In this document: positions 13,813 through 26,072 of the stretch, in pieces | How the letters are laid out: each line of letters starts with the position of its first letter | How positions within the stretch are numbered: the first letter of the stretch is position 1 | DNA from: Paramacrobiotus metropolitanus | Lineage: Eukaryota; Tardigrada; Eutardigrada; Parachela; Macrobiotidae | Length of the DNA stretch: 64,000 bases | Assembly: GCF_019649055.1 (NCBI RefSeq) | Contig: NW_026570246.1 | Location: forward strand, 620,001 to 684,000 | Reading direction: 5' to 3' | Made by a program: the position numbers and the translations under genes | Notes under the pieces: model-generated | The model's database searches: none | Told to the model about the DNA's origin: nothing | What the model saw: the letters and a program-made list of their open reading frames with translations, nothing else

Positions 13813-13849
13813 CAAAGTGAGCAAACATGCTTGCAAAGTGAGCAAACAT
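13813..13849 (+). repeat. Exact 16-nt direct repeat
   Basis: CAAAGTGAGCAAACAT occurs at 13813-13828 and again at 13834-13849, separated by five bases, about 340 nt upstream of the TEP-like start codon. Identical spaced copies could be a regulatory duplication or simple slippage; nothing in sequence decides. Confidence 0.85.
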
Positions 13850-14184
13850 CCCTTTCCATGTGTCGTCATACCGGCCACGGGTTACGCTACCAGGATAGCC
13901 CTGACCACAATGCCGGAACCGGTAACATGGGGTTGTCGTCAGTAGTTTGCTCACTGTGACATATCGATGCCAGGAAGCGATCACTGCACTTTAATCCCTA
14001 ATCCAAGGGCCATCTATAAGGGTAAGATTATGCCGATATATATCAATATATCAGCATCGTTTGCTGCCGATTGTAGAATAAGTGCGAAGCAATCAAAGAA
14101 GCAATAGCAAAATATGTTAAGCTTAGCTTTTTGCACCAAATGCTCTATGAAGAAAAAAAGCGAACATCTGTAGCGCTTGCAAAT

Positions 14185-17100
14185 ATGCAGAGTCTTGTGT
14201 TCTTACAATTAGCTTTGTCGGTTTTTGTAGCATGCAGTGCGAAATATGCTTTCGCTGACGGAGTGGAGCAGGGTGCGGTAATTGTCTACCACTCTCGTTT
14301 TCTCCGTCCAAATAATATTTTTGAAATCACGATATCGTCATCATACTCCACGGATGTGGAAGTCCAGGCAATTATCAAAGGCGGGGATGGAGATTTCGGA
14401 GATGCAAAGTTATCAATCAGTCCTGGCGAAAGAAGAATCCTGAAAATACAGGTGGTTCACGGTCTTGAGTCAATGTTGGATACATATCGGCGCAGACGGT
14501 TTTGTAGCGCTTCAGTCGGTTTCATGTTGATAGTCTTTCTTGTGTCAACTGTAGGTCGATGACCTTGCTGTCACCAATCGCTACCGTCTGGAACTGGCCG
14601 ATTCGCTATGCGACACAGCAAAAACCAGCGAACTGGACTTGTTAGTGAACGAGTCGCTAGTGCTGATTCAACTGGACAAACCAGTGTATCGACCTGCCGA
14701 TATCATAAATTATCGTGTTCTGGTTCTAAATGCGGAGTTGCGACTGGACCAAACTGTCGACACGGTGGACGTCCGGCTTTTGGTAATCTTGGCCACAAGC
14801 TCGTGACCTTTTTCAACCTTTGTCACAGTATTCACCTAGTCTCGCACTTACAGTAAGTAATATCTGTCATGTCAGAATCCCGCGGAGAAAGAAGTCGATG
14901 TTCAGCGGAATCAGAAAGCTAAATACGAAGCTTGTAAGTTTATAATTTCTGTGCGTCGTTTTCGTGCTCGCATTCACGTTGATATTACATGAACATGAAC
15001 ACCAGCACTTGCTTTGCTGCATTATTAACCTTTCAAATAATTCATTCACATATTCAGTTCAAGAAACATAGTATCGAATTACCTGTTTGGATATATAAGT
15101 GTACATTTACAGATCCGGGATATTTTGAAGGATTTTTCGGCCTACCGAATTTGGATCCCGATGTTGGCCGATGGACTGTAGAAGTCGCTGGAAAACATAT
15201 TGGCATTGCAACGAAGAGTTTGTCGGTGGAAGAATATCGTAGGCATTTTTCAAACTCAGAATTTTTGAAGTACGCTAGCAGTCACGTTTCACCCCTTGTT
15301 GCAGAATTACCTTTGTTCCGGTTGGATGTAATTGCTCCCGAATCATTCGTCGTGGCAAAACAAGCGAATTTACGGCTGACCTTTCAGATAATGTATGTAC
15401 TGACAGCAAGGTAACCACACCTTTGCAAGTTTTACTGGGTCATCATTTCAGAAATAATATCGGCATTCCGGTTTCCGGAACCGTTAAAGTCACGCTAACG
15501 GATAGCTTGAATTTGCAACCGAAACAACTTGGTTTCGCTGTGAGTTTTACTTGTGCAATTAAAATTATTAGTTCTCTATGTAAAGGTGCATGGTTGGTAA
15601 TTTTTCTAATTAGAAGATAGATGGAAGTTCGACCGAAGATTATGAGTTGAATCTCAGTCAGCTGGAAATGGAATACTGCCAAATCAAGAAAAACACCAAA
15701 CCGTTCCTGACGCTAACGATTACTGCAACTGAGACACAGTCCAGAAAGAGCGTGGAAGTTAGGAAAGATTTGGCCTTCTACTGTAACGCATTCAAGATGG
15801 TCGCGGTCATGCCGCAAGAGTTTTTTCAACCGGGCGCGTGGAATAATGCAACGGTTAAAGTTATGAAGCATGACGGAAGTAAGGTTTATTTTCGTGCCAG
15901 AAACATTTGGACTCAAGGACAGTTTGCTGGCAGAGAGGTCACGCATAACACTGAACACGAGGACGACAGATCCAGTGATTTTGTAATCGGGAAAATAGTG
16001 GCAGTGGATGAAGACACTGTGGTTGTGCCATTCAAATCGTCGTCCGCTGCGACATCGGTGACGTTGTCGGTGAACATTGGCGAGGTCAGGGAAGAAATCA
16101 CTTTTTATGCTCGAGGTGGTCATGCGGAACTACATATGAACGAGCCAGGGCGAAAATACCGCGTCGGAAACGATGTCAAGTTCTCCTTGCAATGCACCCA
16201 GAACTGCAAACATATGGAATATTCGGTACGGCTGGTCGGTTTTCTATCATTATGGTGTCAGACGATAATTATAACAGACTACAGTGTACAGGGAGACACT
16301 GATACAATAGTGATCAGGAAACTAATTAGTATTTTGTCAATATCTTGTAATAATCATGGCATTTACTATAGCTACAAGATATTTAACATAATTTATTAAC
16401 ATTTATAGCATAAAAAATAGAAAAACGAAAAAAGAGTAAGCCGATGTTCAAAAACTTTACAGGTTGTTTCAAGAAAAGGGATCTTGCTCACAAAGAACGT
16501 CTCCATGACAAACGAAAATAGTGGAGAGCTGACCTTTATGGTCACGTCCGATATGGCACCGGCGTCAAGAATTGTGGCATATTACTTAAAAGATGCTGAC
16601 CTTTACAGCACTGGAGGCGTATTTCTTGTGGACGAGACGTCGACACTGGCTACAGTAAAATCGATCAAATATAAAATTTTTGGTTGAAATGAATTCTCAA
16701 GGGAAGAAACTGCTACAGGTTCATCTGCACGTTACACCGGTGGATCGGTCACGTGATCACGTCTTGCCAGGTCAAATGGCACGCATCCGAGTCGGTGCAC
16801 CTCCCAATTCCCTTGTCGGATTTTTGGCTCTGGATAAAACTGTACTGCAGCTACAACACGGGTCTGGCAACGATATAACTGCATTTGAGGTTTTTAGATT
16901 TTGGATCGTACAAAAGCTACATGAAAACCCGAAGCTGATTTTGCTTTCTACAGGTTGCAGAGAAATATCGTTCCTGGTCGCGTCCGGCGCCGGCGTTAGT
17001 TGACTCAGCCAAATGCGAAGACGAACAAACTATTCAACAGTGCTATGATGAAAAACAAACCGCTTATTTTAGTGTAAGTGTTCCTCATATTGTATGTACA

Positions 17101-20100
17101 AATACTGTAGGTAGCACTAGTCACTAGCGCTGTGTTTGCATGCCACAGTGGCTGACTTCCCCATATCGTAATGCGAACAAAATCTTTACCACAGAAATCA
17201 AACCTCGCCGTTCACGTCCTACGTGCCGATTGTCCAGAGGACAGTTCTCAATTTGCGCGAGTACCAGGTAAAACGAAAATTATGGCCGCTTTTTGCAGCA
17301 GATTGCCAATTGGTCGTCGGTTTTCGAGGCATTGTTGCCTCTAGGCTCTAGCAGCTTCGTTAAAATTAAGGGAGGCATTGCGAATGCCTGTTTTTCAACT
17401 GCTTTTACATACAACTTTCCAGTCATCTAAGTTTAGCACAATTGTCAATTAAAATTTGTGCTAAATACTCGAATGTGGTTTGTGAAGATGGAGTTAAACT
17501 TTGGCCGTTTGCTGTTGCAGCAGTACAATTGCGGACGAACTTCAGGGACAGCTTCCTGTTTATTACAAATTTTACAGAGTGAGTGTCAATATATTGCTGG
17601 CAAATAACTCCTTGTACGGCAAAAGTTACCTTACTACTAGTTCCTGTGTAATAGCAGCATTCGCTATCTGTAGCACTAATGGATTTGTGACCTTTCGAAC
17701 CTCTGTACCCGACTCCGTAACAACCTGGTCAATAACTGCGTTTGCTGCAAATACCAACTACTCTTTGGCTTTGGTAAAAGCGCCTGTTGAGGTAATCAAT
17801 GAAAAATATAAGCGAAGTCTGCGAACACACTTCGTTGATCTTTCGAACAAGGTATATATACTTCTGTAGTTGAAAGTCTGTCAGGATTTCTACATCAGCA
17901 TGGAGCTTCCAGCTAGTCTAATCGAGAACGAATCCGGTTATGTCAATGTTACGTTGTTCTACGTCCGGGATCAAGCGGTCGCTATGAGCTTCAACGTGGA
18001 AATCGGGGCAACAGCCGTGTTTCACAGACATTTGGAAAGAAGCTCACTGCGCGCCCAGCACTTCCGTTTTCCACTGGGACCTTTTAAGAAAAGTGTGCAG
18101 AAAGTGACAGCTTCTCTTTACCTATTTGACGGGGCTAAATACGGTCTAGTCGACCAAATACAAAAAGTTGTAAAAGTAATACACAGCGGCGTGGTGGAAT
18201 ACCGAAATTCGGATGTTATCAACGTGACCCGCGGAACAGTCGAAATTCCGGTTGATAATTTTGATGTGGAACGGGAAGGTTCTGTTGTACCAGAGTCTAG
18301 TTCTTGTCTTCTCCATCTGTACGGTAAGCTACAACTGGATTCATACGCATGTATTTATTAATATTTTGATTTTGAATAACAACTTTATCGGTAGATTCAT
18401 AGTTTTTATTTCAAGCTAAATGACATAAATTTTCGAATTAGGTCATTTACGCCAGTCGTAAGTGACACTGGCTGTGACATCCGAAATGCTATTCTTTTGG
18501 CAGCTGACCCGTTTGGAATGCCCGTACAAGATTTTTCAGTGGGAGAGAAAACCGGACCATCAAGCAAATTCTACCATTCTTCGGCCGAACCAGTAATTTC
18601 TCGATTTATGGCAAACGTCCTTTTTATGAAATTTTGGAAACATTTCGCCCTTCGAATACAGTTCGAAATAAACCAAACGAAACGGTTGCTCACAAGAAAA
18701 AGATCGATGAGCTCATACGTAATTTACAAGCTGGTACGTCTGTTAAGGAAAGCTAACCACTTCCTCAACTTTTGTCAACTGCGTGCGCACTGAAGTACTA
18801 TAGCAAATATACAATATTATATTATGAAGTGCGCCTCAGTGCGCTAATTAATGTATAGAAGACAGATCATCATAAAGATTATTTGAGTTTTGCAGATTAC
18901 AAAAATTTAAATTGTTTCCGCAATTCCAATGACGGATCGTACAAGTAAGCATAAAAATTCTTCGCACTCTAAATAGTCGTATGGAATTCAGTTTCTTTTT
19001 GTATTTGTCGGTTAATCATTGTGTTTTGCTGCTGGTCTTTTATGTTTGTAACATTTTCAAAATTGTGTGTTCTGAAGTATGTATTTGTTTAGTACAAAAG
19101 GGTCAGCCAGGGCTGCCGGCTCCACTTGGTTGACAGCATACATTGCGCGTGGGTTGATCCTCGCAAAGAAATATATACCTGTGAACGATAATCTTTGGCA
19201 ACAGTCGCTGAAATTTTTGGAATCCAGGCAAAATAGCACTGGCAACTTTCAAGACTATGGAGAAATCGCCGACAGACCTTATCGTGGAGGAGCCGTGGGA
19301 GAAACGTCCTTAACGAGTTTCGTCTTGCTGACATTCACGGAAGCCGGTCCACAGTATTCGAACACGCGCAATGTTGCCGTTCGACGGGCTCAAATCCAAC
19401 TGGAATTCACTGTGCAAGGAAATTTCGCAAAGGATATGTACGGCCTGGCCATCTCATGTTACGCTTTGAAGCGGCTGAAAAGCAATTTCACCCAGCACTG
19501 CAAAAATCAGTTGGAAAGTCAGGCCAAGTATTCTTCGGGGAAGAAATACTGGACTGCCACATCCACTGACGGTATGCAAGCGATCTTAGATGCGGAAACC
19601 ACAGCATACGCACTGCTGGCATTACACGATGCCGGCTACGGAGGCGATTTGTCGCCGGTCATAGGCTGGCTGCTTTCTCAACGGAGGAACAAGGGCGTCT
19701 TCAAACCTACGCAAGTAGGCAATTACAGCCTATGTCAGCTATATAATTATTTGTACGCACCGGTTTAGAAAAGCGTATTTTGATTGTTTTTCGTTATTTT
19801 CCAGGATCGGATTATGATTCTGCAAGCTCTGACCGATACCGCTGCGGAGTACTTTAATTCGGACCAGTCGCTGTCGGTGGAGATATTTTCCGATGGTATG
19901 CGATTGGACACTAAAATTATATCCCCTCACGATGACGAACCGAAGTACTGTCCACTGCCACCAGCAGCCAACAAGGTGACACTGCGCAGTTCTGGTTACG
20001 GAGTCGGACGCTGCCAGGTGGAGTGCAAATTTAACAAGCAGTCCCGACCAACACGACAGAACGACATTATCGAAGTCAAAGCATCGCTGACGAAATCCAA

Positions 20101-20951
20101 AAACCAGGGCGCAGATTTTGATTTGGAAGTTTGCATTAAGTGTGTATGAGTATAAAGTATTTGTGTTACGACTACATGCAGTAACAGTACTCGTACTTCA
20201 ATATCAGCAGTCAGCACCCTATACAATATGTTAAGTGGCGTTCAAAAGGGCTCTGTTTTTCTTGCTCAGGTACAACGACAACACGCGAAACGGCACTATG
20301 ATGATAGAAATGTCGGCGATAAGCGGATTTAAATTTGTTAAGGACCTGCAATACTTGCATCGCATGACTTCCCTTAACAACCGGAAATCTCTTCGATATG
20401 AGGAAGGGGATACAAAAGCAATCATTAGAATAAGCGAGGTAAGGTGCAATAACATCGCGCTTAATGAATGAGTACAGAAAGGATGGGATGTTCACGCAGT
20501 CCTCTTGTACTCCTTGAGCGCGATGGTGACCAAACTAAACCAAACCCATATAGAGAATCTGTAAAAGGTCCAACAACGCAAATAATGTGTTATTTTACAA
20601 TTACCAGTTAGAGGGTTCGAGCCTGCATTACCTGATGATTTCAGTCATGACAGTTTGACTAGAAGATCAGTTAATAAGTACAGAATTATTAAGTGTGACC
20701 CTTCTTGCAAACGCGAATACTAACACTAAATTTAACGGCATGAATTCCTGCATGACTTCACAATGTTAAGAGCACTCCGAAGACGTATGTTTTATTTGCA
20801 GGTAACCAGTTATCAACCGATCTGCGTAAAGAATGATCTGATCCATGTAAGCGACATTATCAATCCCGCTTCCCGTCCAGTTCACGTTTATCTTGAAGAG
20901 AACGAAGCAGTGGACGTAATTGTTGAATACTCACTGATTGATATCAAATGA
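14185..20951 (+). CDS. Alpha-2-macroglobulin / thioester-protein (TEP) family, thioester motif not conserved
   Basis: Large secreted A2M/complement-like protein. Start 14185 gives a signal peptide (MQSLVFLQLALSVFVACSA). Exons with continuous phase: 14185-14451, 14555-14782, 14876-14933, 15113-15392, 15452-15539, 15614-16225, 16463-16654, 16719-16889, 16954-17073, 17195-17267, 17521-17578, 17674-17791, 17885-18323, an uncertain exon ending 18733, 18896-18944, 19093-19714, 19805-20139, 20270-20438, 20802-20951. Landmarks in order: IQLDKPVYRPADIINYR (MG2), RLDVIAPESF (MG3), VGFLALDKTVLQL (MG5/6), VQLRTNFRDSFLF and VPDSVTTWSITAF (MG7), AAGSTWLTAYIARGL and TTAYALLAL (alpha-toroid TED), and a C-terminal receptor-binding-type MG8 (EMSAISGFKFVKDL, then VIVEYSLIDIK). 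The expected GCGEQ thioester is absent; the aligned stretch reads LPFFGRTSN near 18571-18597. It may therefore act like thioester-less family members (insect Mcr, vertebrate C5). The start of the uncertain exon is not resolved. Confidence 0.92.
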
Positions 20952-21740
20952 AGAGAGTACTCATACGCAGTACATGTTTTAGATTTTACTATTAAGAAAA
21001 CCGTTTGTCGTACACTGCACATCTACGACGCGCTTTTGTATCAGGATGCTGAAATCTTCATTTTAAATATCTATATGAGCGCAAACTGCGTGCTACTGTA
21101 TAACGTATGCGTTACTGTACGATCTAACATTTTGTTCGCTTTAACTCGTTTCTTCCCTGTATGGCTGCTTTAAAAGTCGCGCTTTTGCATAAACCATACT
21201 GATGACCGGTGCGAATGCTTGTTTTATTTTAGAAAATTTACTTAGAACGGCTTTACCTAGTAGCAATATTGCACTTTATTGCTGTAATGAAAACTCGTAT
21301 GCGTTAAAAAATTGACAAAGATAACAATCTGAATATGGGCATCTCCCTGTCGGATCAAGCATAGATAATTAATTCGGGTCATGTAAAAAGTCTGCTACGT
21401 CAGTTCTTGTTGGCACTGGCCATTTGATCATTCTTGATGCGTTAAAAGGGTGGATGAAAATATATAGCATGGTTTAAATGTCGTTTAGATTTGTGATTTG
21501 TTTTGTTGTGATTTGAGAGGCGCTCCCGGAAACATATTGCGATAGAATCAGTAGTCGTGTACTTGTACTGTTGAACCCGTTACCACCTACAACTCTCGTC
21601 ATCACTTTATGTACTTATACTTTAATCGCAAAATTCGCAACACTGACACTTGACGATTCTTGGAGATCAGAAACACGTTTAAAAATTCTAAGGTTATGGA
21701 AGGTTCCGGTTGGTGATGAGAGGGGCTGACCGCATTGTAA
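20952..21740. other. Intergenic between TEP-like gene and astacin
   Basis: About 790 nt, AT-rich, with no supported gene or repeat. Confidence 0.5.
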
Positions 21741-23196
21741 ATGGATTGTACAATTAGGCTTGTTTGCGCGTTGTTCGCCGTTACCTTGGTTCACTCCAGA
21801 AGTACACGCCGAAGACCGGTGCCGGTACCAGAAGGTCAAATTCTGATTTGCTCAGTGGCTTCGTAATTGCGAGAGAACCCTGCTAATCAAGATGTTGTAC
21901 TCAATTTAGGCTGGAGAGATCAGCTCCACGAATCGGTCTTGACACTTCCATCCTTCATCGAGTCGCTAAATGGCGACACCGGTAGTACGAGTAGTGAATC
22001 AACGGAAGCACGAAACCCACTGTCAGCCGCTGACGCGCCGCGTCCCGACTTCACTGAAGACTTAAAGGATCCACAGGTCACGGGAATTCTACCACCATCA
22101 TATTTGTGGCCGAAGTCAGGAAGGGAAACCATTATTCATTATACAGTACCCCAAAGAATTGGTTGGTATTACAGACCTGTCGAAAGGATTGCTAGTTCTG
22201 ACCTTTGTATTGCAGCTAAATACATATGTTCATGTTAAGCATCAACTATTCGGGTAGCATGAGCAAAAATTATTATAGGTATTTTTTATACTCGCTAATT
22301 ATTAAACAGCATTAGTATTGCTCACATTTGTATTTGTAATTTTGTGAACGGCGGCAACTAATGGCTTAGGCAGTTAATTTCATTTTCATTATTTCTTGTT
22401 ATCAAGGCTCCATTTCAGGTTATTAATTGGTTATTGTTTTGCATCTTATCATATTCGGCAAAATTTATTGATCGCAGCGGAAATTATATCGTATCCGCAT
22501 TTTTTACAGAGAGGTCTCAAGTGGCCAATATTACGGCAGCACTGGAAACAATCCAGGAACAGACTGGTTCTTGCGTTCAGTTTCAGCAAGTGGACGAAAT
22601 CGGCACTAAACGAAATGCGCTTCGAGAGTACATTGTCTTCAAGCTCGCAAATGACAAGTAAGATTAACAATACGGTATGGATTCTGCAATAACAGCAACG
22701 GAAATTTGGTAGTTACGTGTAGCTACAAGTTTGATTAAAGTGACGGTGTTACAGAAATTGTTACACCCATATCGGCCGACGAAATGGCGCTAATCCTATA
22801 TGGCTAAGCCGCAGCTGTCTTTCTGAGATTGGAATTATCATGCACGAAGTGCTGCACAAGTTGGGTTTGTTCCACGAACACAGCCGACCTGATCGCAGTG
22901 ATTTTGTAAGTGTTCACTATCAGAACATTTTTCCTAATGTGAGCAATCAGTTCGAAGAGTACCACAATATGGATACCCACAATTTGCCTTACGATGTCGA
23001 ATCCATTATGCATTATGGACCGCTCAACGGCGCAAAAAACTCAATGAATCCAAGCTTGACACTTCGATCTTATTTCGACGGAGACAAAATTAAAATGGGT
23101 CAAAGAGAAGAATTAAGCGAAACAGACGTTAAAAGGGTGTTGCTAATGTATAACTGCAGCACCTTGGATCATCTTGAAGAAGCCTGGATGCTATAG
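21741..23196 (+). CDS. Secreted astacin-family zinc metalloprotease
   Basis: Extracellular M12A zinc endopeptidase. Five exons in phase: 21741-21834, 21874-22165, 22478-22657, 22696-22716 (21 nt) and 22755-23196, about 342 aa. The N-terminus is a signal peptide (MDCTIRLVCALFAVTLVHS) followed by a pro-region of roughly 100 residues. The mature domain begins near YLWPKSGRETIIHYTVP. The zinc site is HEVLHKLGLFHEHSRPDR, matching HExxHxxGxxHExxRxDR with His ligands and the catalytic Glu intact. The Met-turn is ESIMHYGPLN. The conserved NCYTHIGRRNG strand precedes the active site. The frame ends soon after the astacin-terminal Cys (MYNCSTLD...), so no CUB or EGF domain follows in frame. Intron 1 would be only 39 nt and is the least certain junction. 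Confidence 0.92.
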
Positions 23197-23319
23197 CTAG
23201 TACGTTTACCTAATACAAAAGCGCCAAACGTTGTGCGAAAGATTTTTATCTTCGACTTTTCCAGTAAATCTTACTTACTGTAACACTGTATTGGAGAAGA
23301 ATTTCTTATTTTGTTTCAG

Positions 23320-24170
23320 TTAAACGCTCGTCAGCGCATTACACTTCTGAACCAGACCCATTTTCGGTGGAGGAAATGAGCGAAGCGCAATGGAACCTGC
23401 ATAATGCGAGCAAGTACTGCCAGTTTCCGGTGCTTGCCAGTGATGCTTATGCTGCGTCGAAAGCACGAGCGCTGGCTATTAGCTGCGATGCTAATGTAAC
23501 AAAAAGTCAGTTAACGAAGTTGGTATCACTGTTTCACAAGCGACCGATCAGGCCGATTGGCATCTTTCTGCACGATGACCTAGTTAACATTAAATTCAAG
23601 GTCTTCCAGAAAATCTCCGCCCATGTTGTTATTTTTCTTTTGCGGTACTGCATAGCTCGCGATAGAACAAAGGTCCTGCGTGACCTGCAGTTTCAAAGGC
23701 TTGTGAGATTTCACTTGGCAAACTGCCACAATATTATCATCATGCGACAAGATTTCTCAGGCAGGAATTTTAATAATTTGAGAATGGTGACCTTTTCCAA
23801 CACCACCATAGGACAAATGGAACCTTACACGTTTACCGATTTACCCGCGCTGCTAACCATATCACTGGCGTATGCCGCGAATTGGTCGCTAGCGGTCGAT
23901 GGCTATCAGCATTATCTGGAACGACTGCACTGCACACAGGACTTTTGCTGGTTTCGGAAATGGATGAACAGGAACACCACTTTGTTCCATTCACGACCTC
24001 GGCTGGGCGAGATTTACAATTTGAGAAATTCTTGGATCAGTAAACCTGTTTCGAGCCGACTGCTCCATCTACAGTACGACTGCCGCCCTAGCCGGTACAG
24101 GGCAATTATCCCATCGCGAAATGACGAAGATCATCCCCTTTTCTCCCTGAACGATCAACTTTCCTGTTAA
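23320..24170 (+). CDS. Leucine-rich-repeat-like secreted/ectodomain fragment, 5' exon not found
   Basis: A long exon opens after an acceptor at 23317-23319 (tttgtttcag) in phase 1 and ends at a stop at 24168-24170, about 283 codons with no good initiator. The middle has LRR-like periodicity (LQFQRLVRFHLANCHN, then FNNLRMVTFSNTTI, TFTDLPALLTISL). It is followed by a Cys/Trp block (LHCTQDFCWFRKWMNRN) resembling an LRR C-terminal cap, and a further Cys-containing tail. I cannot name it. It lies only 124 nt after the astacin stop codon, so it could be its own gene with an exon I missed, or the former 3' module of the astacin gene (see findings). Confidence 0.6.
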
Positions 24171-26072
24171 ACATTTAATATTTCATATCCTAACCAAGTG
24201 AATGAAATCGTACCTGTAATACGGTGGAGCATCGTTTTCTGTGACCATGAACCGAAGTTTATCGAACGCCGCTGTTGTTGTACAAGTACTTACGTCAACT
24301 AACCGTAAAGCCTGACAGAAGTATTCTTTCTCTTTGGCATGCACGCTGAGTCGCTTTTTAGAACAGTTAGACCGCATATATGTACGTACCGCTTAATTTT
24401 TTTGTTTTCAAAAATAAGTGTAGTAAAATCATGTACCCAACGAGTCGTATACGGCAATATTGCTGATAAAATGATCGGTGTTTTACTGCTTTGGAATACT
24501 GCAGCTGACAGGTCTTGAGGTTTCGCCTCTCTTTTTCTGTATACAATGTAGGTACGCTGCTGTAATGCACGGTCTACATTTTACGAGCGAAAGTTGGGTA
24601 TTAAATTGCGGAAAATCACGGTTTTAAAACTACGGTCTTATCACGGTTTTTTTAGTTTGATCGGAAAAAAATGTCACAATGCTGATACAAATACTACACT
24701 ACGAAGGCAACCTGAAGATAACAAATTATTATATTAATAATTATTGTTTTATTACTTATTTTAATTTGTAAGTAGTCCCATAAAAGCTGCGTTGGGCATA
24801 ACCGCACAGTCTTTTTACTTGTAAGTGCTCGGTATGTATGACGTACTTTAACCTTGACACATGCCCTCCAGCCGTTCCCATAAGCATGTTTCGTCACTTC
24901 GTGGACTGATGTAATTTGTCCACGGATATCCGGTACAATAGGGAATAAAATGACGAAATCCTTATAAGGAGCTTTGAAAAAGTATCTGTACTAATGCGCC
25001 AGAAACAAGAAATTATACCATCCCTGCAAATGCAACAGGTCGCATCGTTAAATGCAACAAGCAAATGCATCGCGTGACTGGAGATACAGAGCACGCGTTA
25101 ATTTTGTCAGTGTACTGTAATGTTGATGAAAGTGGAAATACATAGACACACGTACTTTCAGTGGCCCACAATTACTATTTAATTTTAAACAGTCAGATAG
25201 TTGCTTTAATTTTTATATAGATGTAGGTACTGTATGTATGTGTAGATTGAAAACCGCAATTTTATAACGGAAAGTAGCATCATTATTAAACCCGTGTAAT
25301 TGAACCGCTCATGTACTTGTACATATATGCTCTTCAAAATGAATATCTATATTACGCAGTTGAGAAAACGTTTTTTCACAGTGCCATCATCAATATAGTA
25401 TTAATTTTAATATGTCTATACGAGTGTACTGCATACCTTCGAGCTACCCGTACATGCTGCAGCACAATGAGTAATCGTTGGTTTGTGAGTTGCACGGTCA
25501 CATAAGCTACAGTATGCATGTGTCAAAAATTGTTACTGCAGGCGCACTTGCTTTTATTTTTCGAGCTATAGATATACAGTACAAAATGACATTTTGACAC
25601 GACGCTGGTTTTCATGACAAGAAAGTTTTTAATACCTATATTCGTATTTGCACTCTAGTGTAGCGACTCTTACTGATTAGCATAAATGCAGAAATCAGTT
25701 ATGCATAATTATGTATTCAAATATCTGCACATAAGTGAATTTTTTATAAATGATTATTATATTTCATTTGGCAGTGTTGATTCAGCATTGGTCATATAAT
25801 TGATGATAACACCTTCTTATAATTAACTTAGTTAATAGTAGCAACCTAGTACTGAATGCATGTGCTGCAGTGGTGTTATCATTTTTCGGTGCATAGTACA
25901 ATACTACGAGTATACATAATTGTTGATTGCACCTACAATTTGTACATGCCAACGTGTGCGCGATATTATTCATATCATTAAGTTTTTCCTGTCCCGACAC
26001 TGCTTGACCACAACACCTTGAGCAATTTTTTTGGAAATTGCCGACACTATTCCAGTTATCGAATAGCCAGTT
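24171..26072. other. Intergenic, about 1.9 kb
   Basis: The longest gap in the window. Very AT-rich, with short GTAC-containing words and a TACGAGTA octamer at 25905. I see no supported coding exon or RNA gene. Confidence 0.5.

Larger units (their letters stand above)
12894..14184. other. Intergenic upstream of the TEP-like gene
   Basis: About 1.3 kb with no supported gene. It contains two pairs of short direct repeats (listed separately at 13317-13367 and 13813-13849). Confidence 0.5.

Noticed and set aside
20610-20635. GGGTTCGAGCCTGC resembles a tRNA T-arm
   Set aside because: It lies in a TEP intron and no acceptor stem, D-arm or anticodon stem can be folded around it.
25311-25505. 64-codon plus-strand frame in the 24.2-26.1 kb gap
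   Set aside because: Low-complexity, AT-rich, no signal peptide followed by a splice donor and no homology.
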